Assembly: GCA_964597685.1 (NCBI GenBank)
Contig: CAZQZC010000087.1
Span: 1-10,675, forward strand
Direction of reading: 5' to 3'
From: JBCBTJ01 sp964597685
GTDB taxonomy: Bacteria > Pseudomonadota > Alphaproteobacteria > Caulobacterales > Hyphomonadaceae
DNA length: 10,675 bases
Of this stretch, positions 1 to 6,507 are shown in pieces. Numbering within the stretch: position 1 is the first letter of the stretch; every line of letters starts with the position of its first letter. The translations under genes were made by a program, and so were the position numbers. Under the pieces are notes generated by a model that worked only from the letters and a program-made list of their open reading frames with translations, ran no database searches and was not told the DNA's origin.

Positions 1-533
1 GGAGGGAGGTCCGCATCGGTCAGCATGACGCCAAGGAACAGCCAGGAACCGTGAACGCGGCTGACAAGATTGGTGTGCTTGCCCTGCCAACCCAAGCCAG
101 CCCGCTCCGCCAAAGGCTTCTCCATCAGGGGGGCCGTGTCGACAAAGACCTTGACGTCCGCGCCCGTAGCGCCGGCGAAGCTGCGGGCGAGCTGTTTCAG
201 GCGCTTCTTCAGCACGTCGTGGTAGTCGCCGCCTTGGGCGTAGACCGAGATCACCCCCTCCGACCGCCGCTCCAGCGCCGTCAGCGGGTCCGCGGCCGGG
301 CCGTAATTCATAGCCACCACAACAGCTGAGCGCGCTGCGGGCCACATTGCATTGGGATGCGCGCGGCGCTCGAGCGTCGTCTCCATCCAGTCCATCGAGC
401 CGTGGCGGCCCGCAGCGACGAATTCCGCAAGACGCCCCCCGGCGGCCCAAGCCTCGTCCGCCCGCGCGATGCAGCATGCATCGAAGCCGAGCGCCGTCGC
501 ATCGGCCTTTATCGTGTCTGCCAGAGAGGCCAT
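1..533 (-). CDS. queG: Epoxyqueuosine reductase QueG, N-terminal part (runs off the left edge)
   Basis: QueG reduces epoxyqueuosine to queuosine at the wobble position (34) of GUN-anticodon tRNAs, using cobalamin and two 4Fe-4S clusters in the cytoplasm. Reading the minus strand from the ATG at 533 gives 177 uninterrupted codons and no stop before the edge. The family hallmarks seen are the GGDYHDVLKKRLKQLA stretch (about residues 101-116) and VDTAPLMEKPLAERAGLGWQ (131-150) followed by GKHTNLVS. Asp132 lies in the VDxxP segment that carries the family's catalytic aspartate. The Fe-S cysteines and C-terminal repeats would lie left of the window. The start is 7 bp after the stop of the upstream GST gene with no strong Shine-Dalgarno, so translational coupling is likely. 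GST-queG pairing is common in alphaproteobacteria. Identification is confident; only completeness is unknown. Confidence 0.93.
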   Translation of the reverse strand, partial: MASLADTIKADATALGFDACCIARADEAWAAGGRLAEFVAAGRHGSMDWMETTLERRAHPNAMWPAARSAVVVAMNYGPAADPLTALERRSEGVISVYAQGGDYHDVLKKRLKQLARSFAGATGADVKVFVDTAPLMEKPLAERAGLGWQGKHTNLVSRVHGSWLFLGVMLTDADLP

Positions 534-540
534 GGCCGGG

Positions 541-1215
541 CTAAAAATCGAGGTCGGCGTAATGCTTCGCCGGACGCGCGCCGTCGATCCGATCGGCGAG
601 CAGCGGGCGGAACGCGGGCCGCGATTTCATTCGCGCGTACCAGGCGCGCAGGTCTGGGGCCAAATCCCAGGGCACGTCGCCAAAATAATCCGCAGACGAC
701 AAATGGGCGGCGGCGACCAGGTCAGCGACCGAGAGAGACCGACCGGCCAAAAAAGGCCGGCTCTCGCAGAGCGCGTTGAGAAAGGTCATGCGGCCCCGCA
801 GCGCATGCGCCCCGGCGCGCAGGGCGGCGGGATCCGGCTCCCGCTCTCGCCGCGTCCATTGTGCGACGCGCTCAGCTACGAGGGAATTGGCGACCTCGTG
901 AAATCCGGTCTCCACCCATTGCCAGATCCGTCGCGCCTCAGCTTTCTCTTGCGCGATGCCGGGCAAGAGCTTCGGGGCCGTCCCGTTTTCGTCGAGATAC
1001 TCCAAGATCGCAGACGTTCCGATCGCGACGACACGACCATGCCCGCCCTGATCCAACAGAGCCGGCGCGGCCGCCCCGGGCGCAAGCTTCGCGAGATCGG
1101 GATGCGGCTTCCAAGCCGGCGAGTCCACAAGTTCAGCCTCGACCCGCTTTTCGCCGAGCGCTAGGCGGATCGCCCGCGCCGCGGGGTCCAGGGGCCACTG
1201 ATAGAGCCGTCTCAT
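541..1215 (-). CDS. Glutathione S-transferase family protein, atypical active site
   Basis: A 224-residue protein with a GST layout. It has an N-terminal thioredoxin-like half (about 1-80, with a cis-proline in GAAAPALL and a TSAILEYLDE glutathione-edge motif) and an all-helical C-terminal half with the SLSVADLVAAAHLSSADYF segment. Bacterial GSTs conjugate glutathione to electrophiles or act in reduction and isomerisation; the substrate cannot be read here. The segment usually written PLSPxSRxVR is PLDPAARAIR, so the usual Ser/Cys nucleophile positions are Asp and Ala, suggesting altered or lost catalysis. The start chosen is the ATG at 1215; a GTG directly before it (1218) is possible but needless. 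No Shine-Dalgarno is visible. It is followed 7 bp later by queG and probably cotranscribed. Family confidence is high; function is unknown. Confidence 0.88.
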   Translation of the reverse strand: MRRLYQWPLDPAARAIRLALGEKRVEAELVDSPAWKPHPDLAKLAPGAAAPALLDQGGHGRVVAIGTSAILEYLDENGTAPKLLPGIAQEKAEARRIWQWVETGFHEVANSLVAERVAQWTRREREPDPAALRAGAHALRGRMTFLNALCESRPFLAGRSLSVADLVAAAHLSSADYFGDVPWDLAPDLRAWYARMKSRPAFRPLLADRIDGARPAKHYADLDF

Positions 1216-1230
1216 CACAAGATAGATATT

Positions 1231-1244
1231 CCGAATTCGTTCGG
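1231..1244. repeat. Short inverted repeat upstream of the GST gene
   Basis: A perfect 5-bp inverted repeat, CCGAA-TTCG-TTCGG, lies 16-29 bp upstream of the GST start in the 113-bp gap (1216-1328) between the divergent GST and acyl-CoA ligase genes. It could be a regulator half-site pair or a chance palindrome. Nearby, 1266-1275 reads TTGGAACCAA, with complementary TTGG and CCAA arms. I see no convincing sigma-70 promoter for either gene in this gap. Confidence 0.3.
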
Positions 1245-1317
1245 CTTGAAAGCTGTCTTAGCGTCTTGGAACCAAAGCCCGACGGGTTAGTGTGAGGTGA
1301 AGATCGATAAGATACCC

Positions 1318-1324
1318 GGGAGGA
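1318..1324 (+). promoter_or_regulatory. Shine-Dalgarno of the acyl-CoA ligase
   Basis: GGGAGGA ends 4 bp before the ATG at 1329. This strong site supports 1329 as the true start of the feruloyl-CoA synthase-like gene, even though that frame closes at 1514. It therefore argues that the gene is frameshifted rather than starting at the GTG at 1505. Confidence 0.7.
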
Positions 1325-1328
1325 TAAA

Positions 1329-3181
1329 ATGGCCGACGGGCACGCTACGGCGCCGTTCCGCAAACTTGGACAAAAACCGCCGGACATCGAACGGCGTGTT
1401 GGGACAGGCGGCGTCATCTACCTCTCCCAGCGACACGCGCCCGGGCCCGCCCGCGGACTATTCCCCATTGCCTCGACGAGCGGGCCGCAGCGCATCCAGA
1501 GCGCGTGTTCCTGAAGCAGCGCGATCCGGAAACGGACGCTTGGATCTCCATGAGCTACGGCGAAGCGAAGGCCGCGACGGACAGTCTCGCGCAGGCTTTT
1601 CTGGACATGGGCGCAGGACCCGACGCACCGGTCATGATCCTGTCCGGCAACTCGATCCGCTCGGCGGTCGCGATCCTCGCGGCGCAGAAGATCGGTGCGC
1701 CGGCGGCGCCGATTTCGGTTCCCTATTCGACCATGTCGTCGGACTTCGCCAAGTTGAAGCATTGCTTCCAAGCCGTGCGCCCCGCCATCCTGTTTGCGGA
1801 GCGCCAGGCGCCGTTTGAAGCCGCGTTGACCGCTCTCGGCGACCATGGCTGCACTGTGATCACAGGCGATCCAGCGCCAGGCGCGCGCGCCTTCGAGGAG
1901 CTGATGGCAACGCCGCCGACCGATGCTGTGTCTGCGGCGATGAACCGGCTGACAGACGATTCGGTGGGCAAGTACCTTTTCACATCGGGCTCAACGGGCA
2001 TGCCGAAGCCCGTGCCGACCACCCAAGGCGCCATGTGCTCCATGATCGCAGGTCAGGAAGGCCTGCGCGATGATGCGCGCGACCCGGACTATGATCCGGA
2101 CGAAGTGGTTCAGTTTCTCGATTGGCTGCCCTGGAACCACATCTCCGGCTCCAATGTGAACTTCAATGGCGTTCTATGGGACGGCGGAACGTTCTGGATC
2201 GACGGGGGCAAGCCAACGCCCGCCTTGTTCGGCGAGACGATTCGAAACATCCGCGATTGCAATCCGCAGACGTTCGGCACAGCGCCGATCGCACTCGCCA
2301 TGCTGGCCGACGCCATGGAGCATGACGAAGAGCTCCTGCAGGCGTTCTTCAAGAATATGAGACAGGTCGGCTATGGCGGCGCGACCCTCTCCGACGACCT
2401 CTACGACAGGCTTCAGGCGCTGGCGGTGCGCGCAACGGGCCGGCGCATTCCGATTGTCACGATGTACGGGGCGACCGAAACCCAGGGGATCACAGTCGTT
2501 CACTGGGAGGCCGAGCGCGTCGGCCTGATCGGCCTCCCCCTGCCGGGCCTCTCGCTGAAGCTCGCGCCAAACGGCGCGAAATTGGAAGTCCGGGTGAAAG
2601 GTCCGACGGTCATGCCGGGCTATCACGGCCTGCCGGAGAAGAACGCTGAAGTCTTTGACGAGGAGGGCTATTACTGCCTGGGAGACGCAGCCAAATTCGT
2701 GGATGAAGACGATCCGAACCAGGGCGTGATCTTCGACGGACGCGTGGGCGAGGATTTCAAATTGTCTTCAGGCACATGGGTCAGCGTCGGCGTCTTACGG
2801 CCAGATTTCGTGGCCGCGTGCTCACCTCTCATCTTCGACGCCGTGATTTGCGGCCAGGATAAGAATTTCGCCGGAGCGTTGGTCTGGCCGTCGCCTGCGA
2901 CGATCGAAGGCTATGTCAAAGCCGCCGGCGGCGATCAGGCTGCGGCCTTCGCGGCCTTCCATCGAGATCTGGCTGAAAAGGCCAGCGCCTTCAATGCGGG
3001 CGAGCCGGGCTCCTCGCGGCGGATCAAGCGCCTGATGGTCATGACCGAGCCGCCTTCCATCGATGCGGGGGAGATTACGGACAAGGGCTATGTGAACCAG
3101 CGCTGCGTCCAAGATCGCAGATCAGACCTCGTCGACGCCTTGTTCGCATCGGAGCCGAGGCCGAACGTCGTTCAGCTCTAA
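1329..3181 (+). CDS. Feruloyl-CoA synthase-like AMP-dependent ligase, with an apparent frameshift
   Basis: ANL-superfamily ligase that would activate a carboxylic acid (hydroxycinnamate in characterised relatives) to an acyl-CoA through an acyl-adenylate. The main frame (open from before 1442 to 3181) shows the ATP loop FTSGSTGMPK (1979-2008), LDWLPWNH, YGATE (2465-2479), the EGYYCLGDA and FDGR (2732-2743) hinge region with EDFKLSSGTWVSVG, and the C-terminal PPSIDAGEITDKGYVNQR typical of feruloyl-CoA synthases. The N-terminus lies in another frame from the ATG at 1329 (PPDIERRV, GGVIYLSQRHAPGP). Restoring one base near 1440-1456 joins APGP to PRTIPHCLDERAAAHPERVFL and gives about 617 residues, the usual length. 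The alternative is initiation at GTG 1505 (558 residues) without the N-terminal segment. No hydratase/aldolase or vanillin dehydrogenase gene is adjacent, so the substrate is uncertain. Confidence 0.82.
1440..1456 (+). other. Probable frameshift site in the acyl-CoA ligase gene
   Basis: The C/G-run tract CCCGGGCCCGCCCGCGG marks where coding shifts from the frame of ATG 1329 to the frame ending at 3181. The simplest explanation is loss of one C in a C-run (for example 1446-1448). Restoring it gives a protein that keeps the family's residue spacing between the N-terminal strand and the RVFL segment. A sequencing error and a genuine mutation look identical here. Confidence 0.65.
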
Positions 3182-3241
3182 AGCCGTCTGCAAAACCCTT
3201 TGTCAGGACTTTACACCTAGCGTGTCGGAAAGGGCTTGTCT

Positions 3242-3247
3242 GGAGGG
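3242..3247 (+). promoter_or_regulatory. Shine-Dalgarno deciding the start of the membrane protein
   Basis: GGAGGG lies 6 bp before the in-frame GTG at 3254. This is better placed than anything in front of the upstream in-frame TTG at 3236, so GTG 3254 is preferred. Confidence 0.5.
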
Positions 3248-3253
3248 CGGCGC

Positions 3254-4123
3254 GTGTACGACGCACGGAACGACAATCGATTCTCCGCATCGGGCGACGC
3301 CTTGTTCTTTGTCGTCGTGGTCGTCGTTGTCGCGGCCGCGTTCTTCGCCGGCTTCGCAGCGCCGCGCATGTTGTCCAGCGACGATGCGGAGCGGGTCGTA
3401 TCCGCATCCGACAGCGGCGATGCGCTCTCGGGCTCGTTGGCCAAGGCGTTTCGCGACAAACGCACGCGAAACTACCTCGCCGCGCTGAAAGACTACGACG
3501 CCAGGAGCTATGCGGAACTGGAGCAGCGCGTCGCCAGCGCGGGCGACAAAGCGGCCCGCCGCGACGCCATTCTTCAACACAGCGCAGACATCATGATCGA
3601 CAATCAGCGCGACATCAGCCGGTCGGACGTCAGATACTTCGACAACATGCTGACCCTGGCGCAGCGCGGGCTGCGGCAAGCCTCATCTGGCCGCTCTCGC
3701 TTCTGCAAGGGGGCGTTCTATCAAGGCGTGGAGGCGATGAGCGAGCGGGAGATGCGCCGGCTCAGCACGCAACTCGCCGCCTCGGACGAGATCTACGAGT
3801 ACAGCATCGATTTCATGAAGGTCGTCGTGGACGCCGCGAGCGACGGCCGCACCAATCCGAAGCGCTATGGCGCGCTGAATTCAACCGACGAAGCGGCGAT
3901 GCAGGGCCTGGTCTTCTCCCTGATGGGCGACCAGGAAATCATGAAGGCGATGATGGCCGCCCAGCGCGGCGGCTCCGCAGCGCTGAACGACCTAGACATC
4001 TGTAAAATCGGCGGCACGCTGGTGTCGGCGGTCAAGACCCTGCCCCAAGCGACCAAGGGCCGCCTGTGGGCGCAGGCCATGAGCGGCGACATGAAAGACC
4101 TCAGCCGTTATGGCGCGCGCTAA
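3254..4123 (+). CDS. Unrecognised protein with one N-terminal transmembrane segment
   Basis: I do not recognise this 289-residue protein. From the GTG at 3254 it begins with a short polar stretch, then a hydrophobic segment at residues 16-36 containing seven consecutive valines and ending before a proline: a membrane anchor or uncleaved signal. The remaining 250 residues are charged and look mostly helical, with few glycines or prolines. There are two cysteines, Cys151 and Cys250; if this part is periplasmic they could form a disulfide. No catalytic motif was found. The TTG at 3236 would add six residues. The gene starts 72 bp after the acyl-CoA ligase on the same strand, so cotranscription is possible. 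Its TAA stop (4121-4123) overlaps the stop of the convergent isomerase gene. The long frame, the Shine-Dalgarno and codon use like its neighbours support a real gene. Confidence 0.78.
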   Translation: MYDARNDNRFSASGDALFFVVVVVVVAAAFFAGFAAPRMLSSDDAERVVSASDSGDALSGSLAKAFRDKRTRNYLAALKDYDARSYAELEQRVASAGDKAARRDAILQHSADIMIDNQRDISRSDVRYFDNMLTLAQRGLRQASSGRSRFCKGAFYQGVEAMSEREMRRLSTQLAASDEIYEYSIDFMKVVVDAASDGRTNPKRYGALNSTDEAAMQGLVFSLMGDQEIMKAMMAAQRGGSAALNDLDICKIGGTLVSAVKTLPQATKGRLWAQAMSGDMKDLSRYGAR

Positions 4124-4773
4124 GCCGCTTTCGCGACGCCCATCTCCGCCAGCCGCCATTCCAAGAGATCGATCCGGTCCTGACCAAAGAACGCCTCGTC
4201 GTCATTGAGCACCATGAGCGGCACGCCCCAATGATGCTTGTCTTGCTGGGCTTGGTTGGCGTTGAGCATATCCATCAGCCGATCCGTCTCCGCCTCTTGA
4301 CGGGCGTCGAGTTCGGCGAGGTCGAAGCCCGCGCGGGCCGCCGCGTCGGACAGGTGGTCGCCTGCGGTCCAGTCGACTTGCCCCGACCAGATCAAGGTCG
4401 AGACCTCGTCGAGAAACGCCCACCCCTCCGCGTCCCCGCGTTCGCAGGCCAAGAGGCCCAAGCGCGTCAGGCGATGGATGTAGGGCTGGTCGGCGGCGAT
4501 TTCGCGGGTCGCCATGTCCATAATGACGGGGTCGGGACGCGGCGGACCGAACGGCAGGCCGAGATATTGCGCCAACCGGAACACGTCGCGCATCAAATAG
4601 GGCGTCCATTGCGGCCGGATCTCCTGAAAGAATTCCGGCGTGCGTATGGCGATGGGATAGACCGGCCGCGGGCGAACCGGGATGTCCCAGGTCTGCTCCA
4701 GCGCCCTCAGGCGTTTGGTGGCCAGATACGAATAGGGACTGCGAAACGACCAAAACACGTCAATGACGGCCAT
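4120..4773 (-). CDS. 2-hydroxychromene-2-carboxylate isomerase-like protein (DsbA/thioredoxin fold)
   Basis: A 217-residue protein of the DsbA-like family that includes 2-hydroxychromene-2-carboxylate isomerase (NahD-type, glutathione-dependent, naphthalene degradation) and kappa-class GSTs. The N-terminus DVFWSFRSPYSYLA matches the family's FxxSPYSYL motif; Ser12 is at the position of the serine that positions the glutathione thiol, and no CxxC is present. The C-terminus has HWGVPLMVLND with the cis-proline, then FFGQDRIDLLEWRL, the family signature. The start at 4773 is chosen because the family begins there; an upstream in-frame start at 4812 would add 13 unrelated residues and overlap the divergent esterase gene. 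A weak AGAAGAG lies upstream as ribosome site. Only 37 bp separate it from the divergent esterase start. The actual substrate is unknown; many chromosomal members are not naphthalene genes. Confidence 0.88.
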   Translation of the reverse strand: MAVIDVFWSFRSPYSYLATKRLRALEQTWDIPVRPRPVYPIAIRTPEFFQEIRPQWTPYLMRDVFRLAQYLGLPFGPPRPDPVIMDMATREIAADQPYIHRLTRLGLLACERGDAEGWAFLDEVSTLIWSGQVDWTAGDHLSDAAARAGFDLAELDARQEAETDRLMDMLNANQAQQDKHHWGVPLMVLNDDEAFFGQDRIDLLEWRLAEMGVAKAA

Positions 4774-4810
4774 ATGAAATCTCTTCTGAAGCAGCTGGGA
4801 ACAGATTGGC

Positions 4811-5827
4811 ATGACGCAGGAAGCGCGTCATCCTGTGATCATGGCTGAAAATCCGTTCAAAGCGCTGGTCGATAAAATGGGGTTTGGGCTTCCCGACTTC
4901 ACGCTGCAGGACTTCTCCGGTCTCAGCTTGACCCAAGTCGCTCACCAATTGCGCAGGAGCTTCTATCGCGCCACCCGGTCGATCGAACCCGACGCGCCGG
5001 AGCTGGCGGAGGTGTCCACGATCGCTGTGGACGGCGCCGACGGCGCGCTTCAGGCGCGGGTCTACACCCCGCTCGGCGTCGGCCTGGGAGCCGGAGCGGG
5101 GCTCGTCTTTTTCCATGGCGGGGGCTTCGTCCTCGGCGATCTCGACAGCCATGACATGGTGTGCCGCCGCCTCGCCGCCGCCTCACGCTGCCGGATCGTG
5201 TCCGTCGGCTATCGCCTGGCGCCGGAGCACAAATTCCCGGTCGCCCACGCCGACGCCGAGGCGTCGTGGCGCTGGATTGTCGAACGCGCCGACACGCTGA
5301 TGATCGATCCGGAGCGACTGGCGGTGGGCGGCGACAGCGCCGGCGGAAACTTGTCGGCCTTCGTGGCCCAGGAAATGAACCGGACAGACGGCCCCCCGCC
5401 CGCCTTCCAGCTTCTGCTTTATCCGCTGGTGCAATTCGTCGACATCCGGACGAAAAAGATGTCGTTCCAGGAAAGCGGCTTCTTCATCTCGCCCAACATG
5501 TTCGACTATTTCCGCGACGCCTATATCGCACAAGCGGCCGACCGGATGGATCGGCGCGTGTCGCCCTTGCTTGCGCCGGACGAGGATTTTCGCGGACTGC
5601 CGCCGGCCCATGTGATTCTCTGCGGGTGGGACCCCCTGCGCGACGAAGGCCGGGCCTACGCCGACAAGCTCGCCCATTCGGGGGTTCCAGTCAGCATCCG
5701 CGAGCATCCGGGGATGGTGCACGGCTTTATGAATCTGACCGCGGTCTCCCTCGGCGCCCGCGACGCGATCCGCGACGCCGGCAAGGTGCTCGGCCGCACG
5801 CTGGGCGCGCTGGAGCACACGGAATAG
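4811..5827 (+). CDS. Alpha/beta-hydrolase, hormone-sensitive lipase (HSL) family esterase
   Basis: A 338-residue carboxylesterase/lipase of the HSL (bacterial family IV) type. The oxyanion-hole motif HGGG is at residues 102-105, the nucleophile elbow GDSAGG has Ser176, the acid is Asp274 in WDPLRDEG, and the base is His304 in VHGF, so the triad is complete. Members hydrolyse short- to medium-chain acyl esters in the cytoplasm; the physiological substrate is not readable. The start at 4811 has a weak GGGA 10 bp upstream; ATG 4841 (MAENPFKAL) begins where family similarity seems to begin and is a fair alternative. The gene is divergent from the isomerase (37-bp gap) and convergent with bioD (8-bp gap). 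Closeness to biotin genes raises the idea of a pimeloyl-ester hydrolase, but orientation gives no operon support. Confidence 0.92.
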   Translation: MTQEARHPVIMAENPFKALVDKMGFGLPDFTLQDFSGLSLTQVAHQLRRSFYRATRSIEPDAPELAEVSTIAVDGADGALQARVYTPLGVGLGAGAGLVFFHGGGFVLGDLDSHDMVCRRLAAASRCRIVSVGYRLAPEHKFPVAHADAEASWRWIVERADTLMIDPERLAVGGDSAGGNLSAFVAQEMNRTDGPPPAFQLLLYPLVQFVDIRTKKMSFQESGFFISPNMFDYFRDAYIAQAADRMDRRVSPLLAPDEDFRGLPPAHVILCGWDPLRDEGRAYADKLAHSGVPVSIREHPGMVHGFMNLTAVSLGARDAIRDAGKVLGRTLGALEHTE

Positions 5828-5835
5828 GCTTGTGC

Positions 5836-6507
5836 TCAGCCGCTGCTTTCCAGAATTTCTGCGAGTTGGGAGGCGTCGGCGGCGCCGTGGGGCAGCGCGA
5901 CGAAGGGCTCCGCCCGCCACGCGCGAAGCTCGTGGATCAGGTCTTCCGGAGGGGGCGACGCCGGATCCGGCTGGGACACAACGATGGCGGAGATCTGGAT
6001 CTTTGCAGCGTCCAGGGCGGCGCAGGCCGTCAGCGTGTGGCTTATCGCGCCGAGATAGGGCGCGGCGACCAGGATGGCGGGACGCCCCAGATCCGCCATC
6101 AGGTGGACATGCAGACGATCATCGGTGACCGGCGACATGACGCCGCCCGCCCCTTCGACGAGCGCCCGGTCGACGGTCATTGCGGCGAGCCGCGCTTCAG
6201 CGAAGGCCCGCACATTGGCGTAGTTGAGCGCCAGCCCCTCGCGACGGGCGGCGACATTGGGCGCCAACGGCGCTTCGAACTGGAAGGCGCAGATTCCAGC
6301 AACCGTGTCCGCCGTCACAGGACGACCGCAAGCTTGGAGCAAGCGGCCAGCGTCGGACTCCTCCAAGGCGTCTGGCGAAAAACCGCTCATCAGAGGCTTC
6401 AGGGCCGACACCTCGCGACCGGCGCGCGCCCAAGCGCGCAGCAGCGCCGAAGCCACATGGGTTTTCCCGATTTCCGTGCCGATCGCGGTTACGAAGTAAG
6501 CTCTCAT
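5836..6507 (-). CDS. bioD: Dethiobiotin synthase
   Basis: BioD carboxylates 7,8-diaminononanoate with ATP and CO2 to close the ureido ring of dethiobiotin, the step before BioB, in the cytoplasm. The protein has 223 residues, close to E. coli BioD. Visible motifs are the P-loop GTEIGKTH (residues 10-17, Lys15), KPLMSG (the KPxxSG segment at about 37-42), and VEGAGGVMSPV, the switch/Mg-binding EGAGG of the family, with APYLGAISHTL following. Its ATG overlaps the TGA of bioF in an ATGA, so it should be translated by coupling from a bioF-bioD transcript. Its end faces the HSL esterase 8 bp away, with no room for an intergenic terminator. Confidence 0.96.
   Translation of the reverse strand: MRAYFVTAIGTEIGKTHVASALLRAWARAGREVSALKPLMSGFSPDALEESDAGRLLQACGRPVTADTVAGICAFQFEAPLAPNVAARREGLALNYANVRAFAEARLAAMTVDRALVEGAGGVMSPVTDDRLHVHLMADLGRPAILVAAPYLGAISHTLTACAALDAAKIQISAIVVSQPDPASPPPEDLIHELRAWRAEPFVALPHGAADASQLAEILESSG

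Noticed and set aside
51..329. 92-codon plus-strand frame at the left end
   Set aside because: It is antisense to queG, whose minus-strand frame shows clear family motifs; the translation is Arg-rich and unrecognisable.
352..1164. 270-codon plus-strand frame over queG/GST
   Set aside because: A shadow of the GST and queG genes in GC-rich DNA; no family resemblance.
3195..3234. CCCTTT...AAAGGG repeat after the acyl-CoA ligase as a terminator
   Set aside because: The loop is nearly 30 nt, the stem short, and no T-run follows; not a credible rho-independent terminator.
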